NCBI GenBank assembly: GCA_937893155.1
Contig: CALBGU010000212.1
Coordinates: 1 to 9,737 of the forward strand
Reading direction: 5' to 3'
DNA: 9,737 bases
Source: an uncultured Treponema sp.
Lineage (GTDB): Bacteria; Spirochaetota; Spirochaetia; Treponematales; Treponemataceae
Position 1 is the stretch's first letter. The number at the start of each line of letters is the position of its first letter. Shown here piece after piece: positions 1 to 4,791 of the stretch. Position numbers and translations under genes: made by a program. The notes under the pieces are model-generated. The model saw nothing but the letters and a program-made list of their open reading frames with translations. It was not told the origin of the DNA and did no database searches.

Positions 1-6
1 GTTAGA

Positions 7-396
7 TTAGAAGCTGTAGCTAACGCGGAGCGGAATGCCCCAGCTGAATGGATACTTTGTATCGCCATTGTCTGTGTATGTTGTATTATACATACCGTAG
101 CCGTTTGTTGCACCAACAAAACCAGCAGACACAGAGCAAGCATCATAGCTCTTTGTTACACCGATACCGAAATCCAAGCAATCGCTGTGGTCAGCAGAAG
201 TGTTGTTCAAATAGATGCCGTTTGCATAGCCAACATCAGCATAAAGTGTCAAGTCTTCCATAAGAGCGAAGTCTACACCACCGCCGACAAGGAAACCAAG
301 CGAGCTGTCTTTTGCCTTTGTTCCCCACTTATTACTTGTGTCTTCTTTGTCATCACGAGCACCGATTTTTACGCCACCGCGCAAATGCAAATTAAG
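7..396 (-). pseudogene. C-terminal part of porin-like outer-membrane protein, downstream of an in-frame TAG
   Basis: This is the continuation, in the same frame, of the beta-barrel gene that starts at 1398. After the TAG the frame stays open for 129 codons and ends in TAA. It reads LNLHLRGGVKIGA directly after the stop, then alternating hydrophobic/polar strands with Gly and aromatic residues (TLYADVGYANGIYL, VSAGFVGATNGYG). It finishes in RVSYSF, with the terminal Phe that the BAM machinery recognises in outer-membrane beta-barrels. The only later ATG (388-390) has no evident ribosome binding site and no signal peptide, so independent expression is unlikely. It is best read as the C-terminal quarter of one gene broken by a point nonsense mutation. 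Amber read-through or a sequencing error are alternatives. Confidence 0.75.
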
Positions 397-1398
397 CTAC
401 TCTGTTGCGCCGAATTTTGCATACAATCCAATTTTGTTTGCTTGGTCAACTGCAACTTCATAGTATTTGCCATCGTCCATTTCCACATACTGCTTCTGCA
501 CAAGCGGAATAAACGCACCCACGCTGAAGAACAAATTTTCCATTGGCTTAACATCGACAGCCGCATTGATGATGTTCTGGTCTTTTTCCTTTGCCTCGTC
601 GCCGTCTTTCACAAAAACGCGGGCAGGAGTTGTATCAAATCCGACTTTGATTGTTGCAAGAGGGGCTTCTCCGCCGATAGCATACGCAATTGCATACTTT
701 GACTGACGACCGAAAACCTCTGCCAAATTATCAGCATAAACTTTCGTTGTGATAACATCTTCTTCATCTACAAACTGCCATTCACCGTCATCATCGTAAT
801 AACCGTACATGCCAGCTACTTTCTCCAGTGAATGTGTTCCGTCACTGTAGGTTTCGGTAGCCTCTGTTGCTTTTGAATTTCTGTACCCCAAAGACGCATA
901 AAGCGAAAGCCCTTCAATCGGGTGTGCTTCCAAAACAGCACCGTTGACTTCCTGTCCTTGGAATGTCAAACCTTCCTTGTAACCACTTGTTTCCACACCA
1001 ATGCGGTAGATGTCCCACAAGCCGTAGATTGCATCGCCGCGAAGCGGATTTCCGCCTGCGCTCTGTCCGAACCACAACTTCAACTGCTCAATCGGAGAGT
1101 ACCAGACGTATGCGCCATCGAACATATCGGAATAGTCACTGCCACCGTCGCCATTGTAGTTGAACTGTGCATGCGCACCGAAGTTGTCTGTTGAACCGTC
1201 GAACGAAATGCCGTAGCGTGTGCCGTATGACTGCCAGTTTGTCGTGTTTGAAATACCAACGTCTGTGCCGTCTTTAGCACTGTTGACTTTGTTACCGATT
1301 GCCGCGACGTTGTTTCCGCCCGCGCCCACATTCACATCTGCGAAAGCCGCAGAGCCAAGAAGAGCAGCAACAGCCGCTCCTGCAACTAACTTTTTCAT
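397..1398 (-). CDS. Porin-like outer-membrane beta-barrel protein, truncated by in-frame TAG (spirochaete type)
   Basis: The start chosen is the ATG at 1398. A GGAGT Shine-Dalgarno lies 7 bases upstream, whereas the GTG at 1407 overlaps that site. The N-terminus MKKLVAGAAVAALLGSAAFA is a classical signal peptide, probably cleaved at AFA|D. The mature part is rich in Gly, Tyr, Trp and Asp and shows repeated beta-strand patterns (AHAQFNYNGDGGSDY, AYVWYSPIEQLKLWFGQS, LSLYASLGYRN), as in a transmembrane barrel that passes small solutes. At 397-399 a TAG follows ...AKFGATE, and the same frame continues to 7. The complete product would be about 463 residues, so the version ending here lacks the C-terminal strands and the terminal Phe and probably could not insert properly. 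It is transcribed away from the phage genes, so it may be a host gene next to the prophage or phage cargo; the window does not decide. Confidence 0.8.
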   Translation of the reverse strand: MKKLVAGAAVAALLGSAAFADVNVGAGGNNVAAIGNKVNSAKDGTDVGISNTTNWQSYGTRYGISFDGSTDNFGAHAQFNYNGDGGSDYSDMFDGAYVWYSPIEQLKLWFGQSAGGNPLRGDAIYGLWDIYRIGVETSGYKEGLTFQGQEVNGAVLEAHPIEGLSLYASLGYRNSKATEATETYSDGTHSLEKVAGMYGYYDDDGEWQFVDEEDVITTKVYADNLAEVFGRQSKYAIAYAIGGEAPLATIKVGFDTTPARVFVKDGDEAKEKDQNIINAAVDVKPMENLFFSVGAFIPLVQKQYVEMDDGKYYEVAVDQANKIGLYAKFGATE

Positions 1399-1429
1399 AA
1401 AAACCACTCCTGTTAATAAAACTTTTTAA

Positions 1430-1452
1430 CAAGTTTTATAATATAAAACTTG
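1430..1452. promoter_or_regulatory. Perfect 11-bp inverted repeat upstream of the porin gene
   Basis: CAAGTTTTATA at 1430-1440 and TATAAAACTTG at 1442-1452 are perfect reverse complements around one central base. The dyad lies about 32 bases before the minus-strand porin start and about 55 before the 31-aa gene on the plus strand. It overlaps a possible minus-strand promoter: TTACAA at 1465-1470 and TTTATA at 1442-1447, with a 17-base spacer, both imperfect. It could be a repressor operator shared by the divergent genes. It has no adjoining T run on the plus strand that would make it a terminator. Confidence 0.5.
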
Positions 1453-1507
1453 AAGAAGGTTTTTTTGTAAAAGCAAAGAACTTTTTAATATAAAGGAGGT
1501 GAGCCGA

Positions 1508-1603
1508 ATGTTTGGTCGTTTAGGTTCTTTCATTAGTGGGATTGCTAATCGTGCGAGAGGACGTGGTGCAGGTAGTGCCAATCCTTCTCGTCCGCGAACT
1601 TAA
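1508..1603 (+). CDS. 31-aa basic Arg/Gly-rich small protein
   Basis: This short frame is preceded by one of the strongest Shine-Dalgarno sequences in the window (AAAGGAGGTGAG, 1492-1503) at good spacing from the ATG. That is the main reason to call it. The product starts MFGRLGSFISGIANRARG. Its first half is a short amphipathic segment; its second half is Gly/Ser/Arg-rich (five of its six Arg fall in the last 17 residues) and Pro-rich at the end. It has no Cys and no long membrane segment. A strong terminator follows 15 bases after the stop, so it may be a monocistronic unit. No promoter matching consensus is evident. I do not recognise a family. It could bind nucleic acid or associate with membrane through the N-terminal helix, but both are guesses from composition. 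Confidence 0.55.
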   Translation: MFGRLGSFISGIANRARGRGAGSANPSRPRT

Positions 1604-1618
1604 CAATCAGTAAGTAGC

Positions 1619-1652
1619 ACAATACTCACCTTTTTAGGTGAGTATTGTTTTT
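1619..1652 (+). terminator. Strong rho-independent terminator after the 31-aa gene
   Basis: A perfect 13-bp stem (1619-1631 pairing with 1636-1648, arm ACAATACTCACCT) with a TTTT loop is followed directly by TTTT. It isolates the 31-aa gene from the next one, whose ribosome binding site begins only about 10 bases downstream. Confidence 0.85.
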
Positions 1653-1672
1653 AACTATAAAAGGAAAATAAA

Positions 1673-1876
1673 GTGGCAGATTTTTTTGATGACGAAAAGA
1701 GAATATCTCTCAAAGAAAAATTAAATGAACACTTAGCTTTAGAAGAATGTAAGCTCGAAGATGGAACGTTGGTTACAAACCTTGATGGTATTTGTGATAT
1801 GCTTATTGGTCGAGCTTTGAATGGTGATTTACAAGTTGTTGAATTGATTGACAAAATTGCAAATGGAAAGAAATAA
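1673..1876 (+). CDS. 67-aa acidic phage-associated hypothetical protein
   Basis: The start is a GTG with AAGGA seven bases upstream (1661-1665); no better ATG exists in frame. The product begins MADFFDDEKRISLKEKLNEHLALEEC and ends with GRALNGDLQVVELIDKIANGKK. The closing pattern (alanine-rich helix, GD, then VELIDKIANGK) resembles small phage proteins often found next to terminase genes, in which a helix-GD-helix segment precedes a 'GK' end. That resemblance is recalled, not searched. It has no membrane segment and no enzyme motif. It stops with tandem TAA TAA. It lies between a terminator and the promoter at 1897, so its own promoter is unclear and may be read-through. A regulatory or packaging accessory role is possible; function unknown. 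Confidence 0.6.
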   Translation: MADFFDDEKRISLKEKLNEHLALEECKLEDGTLVTNLDGICDMLIGRALNGDLQVVELIDKIANGKK

Positions 1877-1896
1877 TAAAAATTATAGAAAAGTGT

Positions 1897-1925
1897 TTGA
1901 CATTATTCTAATATTATTGTATAAT
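1897..1925 (+). promoter_or_regulatory. Perfect consensus sigma-70 promoter
   Basis: TTGACA at 1897-1902 and TATAAT at 1920-1925 are separated by exactly 17 bases. Both hexamers match the housekeeping consensus perfectly. Transcription would begin near 1932, giving a leader of about 49 bases to the TTG start at 1981. The leader contains a small hairpin (CTATA/TATAG) right before the AGGAGG site. Confidence 0.85.
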
Positions 1926-1930
1926 ATTAG
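1908..1930. promoter_or_regulatory. Operator-like dyad overlapping the consensus promoter
   Basis: CTAATATTAT at 1908-1917 and ATAATATTAG at 1921-1930 are perfect reverse complements separated by TGT. The dyad covers part of the spacer and the whole -10 element, so a bound dimer would block RNA polymerase. Small RHH proteins like the one encoded at 2313-2486 commonly bind such dyads and autoregulate; that this protein binds here is inference. Confidence 0.7.
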
Positions 1931-1980
1931 TAGTTAGGGTAAGAAAAAAAAGTGAACTATACTACTTATAGGAGGCAATA

Positions 1981-2127
1981 TTGGAAGATTCAGAAATAAA
2001 AAAGCCCAGTACAATTTGGCAAAAAGTGCTGGGCTTATTGATTCAACTTCTTTTGAATATTGTAGGTGGGTTTATTGGTGCTTACCTGTTCTACTTATTC
2101 TGTACTTATACTTCTTTTTTGAAGTAA
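1981..2127 (+). CDS. 48-aa single-span membrane protein, cassette 1 (KKPS...LGLL type)
   Basis: The start is TTG at 1981 behind a full AGGAGG site (1970-1975), transcribed from the consensus promoter at 1897. The product has a charged N-terminus (MEDSEIKKPSTIWQ), then a long hydrophobic helix (KVLGLLIQLLLNIVGGFIGA, about residues 15-40) and a short Tyr/Phe/Lys tail. There is no signal peptidase site, so it should sit in the inner membrane. It shares the order KKPS, Trp and LGLL with the 36-aa protein encoded at 4792-4902, and both occupy the first slot of matching gene sets. The 5' coding region forms an 11-bp RNA hairpin (2002-2036). Holin-like, superinfection-exclusion or membrane-toxin roles are all possible; no family is recognised. 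Confidence 0.6.
   Translation: MEDSEIKKPSTIWQKVLGLLIQLLLNIVGGFIGAYLFYLFCTYTSFLK
2002..2036. promoter_or_regulatory. Hairpin inside the 5' coding region of the 48-aa gene; terminator-like on the minus strand
   Basis: AAGCCCAGTAC (2002-2012) pairs with GTGCTGGGCTT (2026-2036): 11 base pairs, one of which is G-T in the DNA read as RNA. On the plus strand there is no following T run. On the minus strand the stem is followed by TTTTTT, the form of an intrinsic terminator. The same arrangement is found in the 36-aa gene at 4819-4865. Confidence 0.6.
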
Positions 2128-2139
2128 AGTAAAAAGTTG

Positions 2140-2186
2140 AAAAAAAAGGAAGTCTAAATAAAATCCTAACTAATATTTAGGCTTCC
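2140..2186 (-). terminator. Minus-strand intrinsic terminator between the two membrane genes of cassette 1
   Basis: A 13-bp stem (2148-2160 with 2174-2186, one G-T pair) is followed on the minus strand by eight T residues (complement of 2140-2147). On the plus strand it is followed by CCTATATT, so it is a poor terminator in the direction of the listed genes. It implies leftward transcription from somewhere to its right. A TTGACA lies on the minus strand at 2213-2218 with a weak -10 beyond it. Confidence 0.6.
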
Positions 2187-2211
2187 CCTATATTATCATA
2201 GAGGAGCTTTT

Positions 2212-2316
2212 ATGTCAAAGACTTTAAAAAGATTGTTAATTAGTTTTGCTATCAGTATGATTGCAGGCTTTTGTTTTTCTGCATTACTTTTTTGTCTGAA
2301 TAATGGGTTATTATGA
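2212..2316 (+). CDS. 34-aa small membrane peptide, cassette 1
   Basis: The ATG follows GAGGAG (2201-2206). The product is a short basic N-terminus (MSKTLKRLL) followed by one hydrophobic helix (ISFAIS, then MIAGFCFSALLFC) and NNGLL. The size and charge pattern fit a single-pass inner-membrane peptide. Its stop TGA overlaps the ATG of the next gene in an ATGA junction, which argues strongly that it is really translated and coupled to the RHH protein. A 29-aa hydrophobic peptide sits in the matching slot of cassette 2 (4984-5073). Such peptides occur as type I toxins, small holins or stress peptides; I cannot tell which. Confidence 0.6.
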   Translation: MSKTLKRLLISFAISMIAGFCFSALLFCLNNGLL

Positions 2317-2486
2317 AAGGCGGTGCAAGAAAAGGTGCAGGTAGAAAACTGTTAGATTCTGAAAAACGCCGAAGTGTTCAGATTGCTTTTCGTGTAACCG
2401 AAAAAGAAAAGCAGGAGCTGGAAGTTCGAGCAGAAAAAAAGAATCTTACATTAAGTAAATATCTGTATACCGTATTGTTTAATTAA
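2313..2486 (+). CDS. 57-aa putative ribbon-helix-helix DNA-binding protein, cassette 1
   Basis: The start overlaps the stop of the 34-aa gene (ATGA), which fixes the ATG at 2313. The N-terminus MKGGARKGAGRK is a basic Gly/Arg segment like the GGARxGAGRP tails seen on many small phage and plasmid regulators. Next come a beta-strand-like SVQIAFRV (about residues 21-28), a helix rich in Glu/Lys (TEKEKQELEVRAEKK, 29-43) and a second helix ending TLSKYLYTVLFN. That strand-helix-helix order and length fit the MetJ/Arc/CopG/MobC fold, which binds DNA as a dimer through the strand. The likely role is autoregulation of the cassette, with the dyad at 1908-1930 as candidate site. A related protein lies at 5143-5322. 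The family call is by pattern only. Confidence 0.65.
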   Translation: MKGGARKGAGRKLLDSEKRRSVQIAFRVTEKEKQELEVRAEKKNLTLSKYLYTVLFN

Positions 2487-2490
2487 GAGG

Positions 2491-2530
2491 AAAAAGGGCG
2501 AATACTTATATAATATTTGCCCTTTTTTTT
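2491..2530 (+). terminator. Rho-independent terminator ending cassette 1
   Basis: AAAAAGGGCGAATA (2491-2504) pairs with TATTTGCCCTTTTT (2514-2527), with one G-T pair and a 9-base loop, and runs into a tract of eight T. It starts five bases after the RHH stop codon. Confidence 0.85.
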
Positions 2531-2573
2531 ATTTATTTACAGATTATATTGCATAAAAAGAGCAAATATTACA

Positions 2574-2603
2574 TACTAAAAACAATAAAATATGTTTTTA
2601 GTA
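2574..2603. repeat. Perfect 11-bp inverted repeat upstream of the small terminase gene
   Basis: TACTAAAAACA (2574-2584) and TGTTTTTAGTA (2593-2603) are perfect reverse complements around an 8-base AT loop. A T run (2608-2613) follows four bases later, so it could be a second terminator. The placement 29 bases before terS also fits an operator for the packaging genes. No clear promoter is visible between it and the gene. Confidence 0.55.
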
Positions 2604-2631
2604 CCATTTTTTACCTAGAAAAAGGAGTTTT

Positions 2632-3006
2632 ATGACACGCGGGCGACCTAAAAAGATAAATGAAACAAAGCTCATAGCAGCGATAAAAAGTAGTTACGGA
2701 AATTTGATGATTGTAACAAAGTGGCTGGGGTGTGAACGTCATACAGTTGCAAAAGCACTAAAGGAATACCCTAAAGCGCAATCCTTATTAGAGGAAGAGA
2801 GAGAATTGCTTGTAGATGGAGCAGAATACGTTGTTGCAAATGCAGTAAGAAGTGGCGATTTACGAACATCGATATGGCTTCTTGAACGTTTAGGCGGCAA
2901 GCGTGGATATAATCCTGCACTAGAGCTTAAAGGCAATACAAGCGAACCAATTACGCTAAACTTTATTGATAAAGAGGGTGCAAATTTCGGTGAATCTCAA
3001 TCTTGA
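2632..3006 (+). CDS. terS: Terminase small subunit
   Basis: This 124-aa protein is encoded just before the large terminase and overlaps it by 17 bases. It would recognise the packaging site on phage DNA and load the large-subunit motor. The N-terminus MTRGRPKKINETKLIAAIKSSYG is basic and followed by a helix-turn-helix-like segment (IVTKWLGCERHTVAKALKEYP, about residues 26-46). A helical middle follows (LLEEERELLVDGAEYVVANAV) with GDLRTSIWLLERLGGKRGYNP near residues 83-103, a pattern common in phage small terminases of the helix-turn-helix type. The C-terminal tail is short and polar. The start ATG follows AAAGGAG. Its own promoter is not clear; the dyad at 2574-2603 lies just upstream. Length is slightly short but normal for phages of this type. 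Confidence 0.75.
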   Translation: MTRGRPKKINETKLIAAIKSSYGNLMIVTKWLGCERHTVAKALKEYPKAQSLLEEERELLVDGAEYVVANAVRSGDLRTSIWLLERLGGKRGYNPALELKGNTSEPITLNFIDKEGANFGESQS

Positions 3007-4261
3007 TATAAGTGAAGCTGTAGGGCTTAATTACGATGATTTTCTGTATTGCAAAAAGCGTTATCTTGTATGCAAAGGAAGCCGTGGAAGTAAAAAGAGC
3101 TGTACGACCGCATTAAAAATCATCTATTTTATGATGAAGTATCAACGCTTAAAGCCGAATACGCTTGTAATCCGCAAATACTACAACACGCATAGAAACT
3201 CAACAAGAGCGCAGTTGATATGGGCGATTGAAAAACTCGGCGTGCGTGAATTATGGCGTATTCCAAAAGGCGAAAATACATTGACATACATACCGACAGG
3301 GCAACAGATTTTATTCAGAGGTATGGACGACCCTCAAAGTATTACGTCTATTACAGTACCAACAGGATATTTAACGTGGGTTTGGATTGAAGAGGCGTTT
3401 CAAGTAACGAGTGAAGACGACTTCAACAAAATTGATATGTCAATCCGTGGTCAATTACCAGCAGGCTTGTTTCATCAAATAGTTTTGACGTTCAATCCGT
3501 GGAGCGATAAGCATTGGATAAAACGCCGCTTTTTCGACAATCCCGACGAAAATACGCTTGCAATGACAACAAACTATATGATGAATGAGTTTTTGTCAGA
3601 AAGCGATTTGCGTTTGTATGAGATAATGAAAGAGCGGTATCCTCAACGTTATCGCATAGAGGGATTAGGCGAGTGGGGTATTGCGGAAGGCTTAATCTAT
3701 GAGAATTGGCGAGAAATGGATTTTGATATAAATGAACTTGTCGAGAAAAACCGCAATAAGAGAGATAAGAGAGGGGTAGAAGCGTTTGTTTCAGTGAACG
3801 GAATGGATTTCGGCTATAACGACCCGACGGCATTTATAGGCGCGTATGCAGATAAAGCTGATTACAAAATCTATATTTACTATGAGTTCTTTGAAGTGCA
3901 AATGGAAAACCGCAAAATAGCGCAAAAACTCATAGCAGACGGATTTAGCGAGAGCGTGATAAGAGCTGATAGCGAAGACCCAAGAACGATAAATGAATTG
4001 CGGCTTTTGGGATTGCGCGGCATAAGAGGAGCGAAAAAAGGAGCAGGAAGCGTTCTCGGCGGTATTCAGAAATTACAGGATTATGAAATCATCGTACACC
4101 CTAGATGTCAACACACGATAGAAGCATTAAGCAATTATGCGTGGAAAAAAGACAGGATAACCGACAAGATACTCAATGAACCCGAGCACGATTTTTCGCA
4201 CATACCCGACGCGTTGCGCTATGGTACGGAAGATTTATCGAAGTTTGGAATACAAGTTTGA
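2990..4261 (+). CDS. terL: Phage terminase large subunit (packaging ATPase/nuclease)
   Basis: This is the motor that cuts concatemeric DNA and pumps it into the capsid. The ATPase Walker A is CKGSRGSKKSCTTA (about residues 28-41 from the GTG at 2990), and Walker B is VWIEEAF after LTW. The RNase H-like nuclease domain shows GMDFGYNDPTAF (first catalytic Asp), IRADSEDPRTI (second) and HDFSHIPDALRYG (third) near the C-terminus, in the usual order for the PBSX/Terminase_3-like group. Length of 423 aa is typical, so it looks complete and functional. The frame is open from a TTG at 2966, but the protein aligns naturally from VNLNLDIS, and GAGG lies about 12 bases before the GTG at 2990; 2978 is another possible GTG. 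It overlaps terS. The -35 element of the next promoter overlaps its stop codon. Confidence 0.93.
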   Translation: MNLNLDISEAVGLNYDDFLYCKKRYLVCKGSRGSKKSCTTALKIIYFMMKYQRLKPNTLVIRKYYNTHRNSTRAQLIWAIEKLGVRELWRIPKGENTLTYIPTGQQILFRGMDDPQSITSITVPTGYLTWVWIEEAFQVTSEDDFNKIDMSIRGQLPAGLFHQIVLTFNPWSDKHWIKRRFFDNPDENTLAMTTNYMMNEFLSESDLRLYEIMKERYPQRYRIEGLGEWGIAEGLIYENWREMDFDINELVEKNRNKRDKRGVEAFVSVNGMDFGYNDPTAFIGAYADKADYKIYIYYEFFEVQMENRKIAQKLIADGFSESVIRADSEDPRTINELRLLGLRGIRGAKKGAGSVLGGIQKLQDYEIIVHPRCQHTIEALSNYAWKKDRITDKILNEPEHDFSHIPDALRYGTEDLSKFGIQV

Positions 4262-4285
4262 CATTTATTCAGATTGTGATATAAT
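4258..4285 (+). promoter_or_regulatory. Consensus sigma-70 promoter overlapping the terL stop codon
   Basis: TTGACA (4258-4263) and TATAAT (4280-4285) both match consensus perfectly, with a 16-base spacer. The predicted start is near 4292. There is no ORF with a ribosome binding site downstream before the terminator at 4350-4393, so it drives an RNA, not a protein. Confidence 0.85.
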
Positions 4286-4315
4286 AAAAATGTCTTTTAC
4301 ATTTCAATCTACATA

Positions 4316-4345
4316 GTCGCTCTTTGAAAGGGCGTGGATTGAAAC
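4316..4345 (+). CRISPR. Solitary type I-C-like CRISPR repeat (single unit, not an array)
   Basis: The 30-base unit begins GTCGC and ends GCGTGGATTGAAAC. These two conserved ends are those of type I-C (Cas5d/Cas7/Cas8c) repeats, which are usually 32 bases. Between them a short palindromic stem closes on TTTGAAA. The ATTGAAAC terminus is the typical repeat 3' end that becomes the crRNA 5' handle. No second copy was found in the window and no cas gene is present. The identification rests on recalled repeat consensus. Confidence 0.65.
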
Positions 4346-4349
4346 ATAT

Positions 4350-4393
4350 AGACCACCTTTAAGGCTTGCAAAGTTTTTGCAGGTCTTTTTTTT
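4350..4393 (+). terminator. Intrinsic terminator of the solitary-repeat RNA
   Basis: Stem TGCAAA/TTTGCA (4367-4372 with 4376-4381) stacks directly on AGACC/GGTCT (4350-4354 with 4382-4386) and is followed by eight T. It ends the small RNA started at about 4292. Confidence 0.8.
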
Positions 4394-4402
4394 ATGCTTA
4401 CC

Positions 4403-4431
4403 GTTACGCAACAGTTACGCAACAGTTACGC
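4403..4431 (+). repeat. Iterons: two full and one partial copy of GTTACGCAACA
   Basis: GTTACGCAACA occurs in direct tandem at 4403-4413 and 4414-4424, and a third copy starts as GTTACGC at 4425. The same 11-mer recurs inverted at 5083-5093 and direct at 5118-5128, next to the RHH gene of cassette 2. Confidence 0.85.
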
Positions 4432-4709
4432 GAACGTTCGGTACTAGAAGAGAATAGAATAGATAAGAATAGAGAAGAAGAGAATAGAGAGTCTCTTCCG
4501 CGCACGAGCGAAAATGAAATCTCCGAGATTGCTTAAAAACAGCGATTTTTTTTACTTTTTTAAGTGTTACACAATTTTTTTGTTCAGATAAAAATAAATT
4601 ACCCGTTTTCCGCAAAAATTTGACACCTTAGAGCGCGCGAAAAAGAAAAAGTGTGAAATTATACATTTTTCTTTTTTGAAGTCAATACAAGGCTTTTACT
4701 GAAAAGTTA

Positions 4710-4738
4710 TCGACAAATGAAAGAAAGTGTGATAAAAT
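4710..4738 (+). promoter_or_regulatory. Probable sigma-70 promoter for cassette 2
   Basis: TCGACA (4710-4715) and TAAAAT (4733-4738) each differ from consensus by one base, with a 17-base spacer. Transcription would start near 4745, leaving a leader of about 47 bases before the GTG at 4792. Confidence 0.65.
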
Positions 4739-4791
4739 ACTAAATATACAGGATTGTTAATCCAGTGATTATTTTTTTCAAGGAGCTTCTA

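Larger units (their letters stand above)
4292..4393 (+). ncRNA. About 100-nt structured RNA carrying a solitary CRISPR repeat
   Basis: The transcript is bounded by the perfect promoter at 4258-4285 and by a T8 tract at 4386-4393. Its 5' half is a long hairpin: TTTCAATCTAC (4302-4312) pairs with GTGGATTGAAA (4334-4344, one G-U), enclosing the repeat's own short stem (GCTC/GGGC, 4319-4322 with 4330-4333). Its 3' half can fold as a junction: AGACC (4350-4354) with GGTCT (4382-4386), a small CCT/AGG stem, and TGCAAA (4367-4372) with TTTGCA (4376-4381), ending in the U tract. It contains no ORF with a Shine-Dalgarno. The design is that of a free-standing small RNA. An RNA-based anti-CRISPR or a minimal crRNA is the leading idea, because the core matches type I-C repeats. 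Confidence 0.7.
4394..4791. other. Gene-free stretch with origin-like or operator-like features
   Basis: No credible gene is seen in these 398 bases. They hold three iterons (4403-4431), the palindrome CGAACGTTCG (4431-4440), and a purine-rich tract in which AGAATAG starts at 4451, 4466 and 4481, exactly 15 bases apart. Next are a dyad AATCTC/GAGATT (about 4518-4530), an AT-rich segment with long T runs, and a hairpin at about 4640-4678 (AAAAAGAAAAA pairing with TTTTTCTTTTT, one bulge). The promoter at 4710-4738 follows. The sequence TTATCGACA near 4708 is one base off a DnaA box. This combination resembles replication or partition sites, but no replication protein is in the window. Confidence 0.45.

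Noticed and set aside
48..1429. Plus-strand ORFs across the porin region
   Set aside because: They are shadows of the minus-strand barrel gene, with Cys/His-rich composition and no start signals.
4316..4345. CRISPR array
   Set aside because: Only one repeat-like unit is present; no second copy or spacer series is found on either strand.
4524..4600. 25-codon ORF starting MKSPRLLKNS
   Set aside because: No ribosome binding site; the T runs encode a Phe-rich tail typical of chance frames.
4704..4720. DnaA box
   Set aside because: TTATCGACA has one mismatch and stands alone, so it is not listed as a feature of its own.
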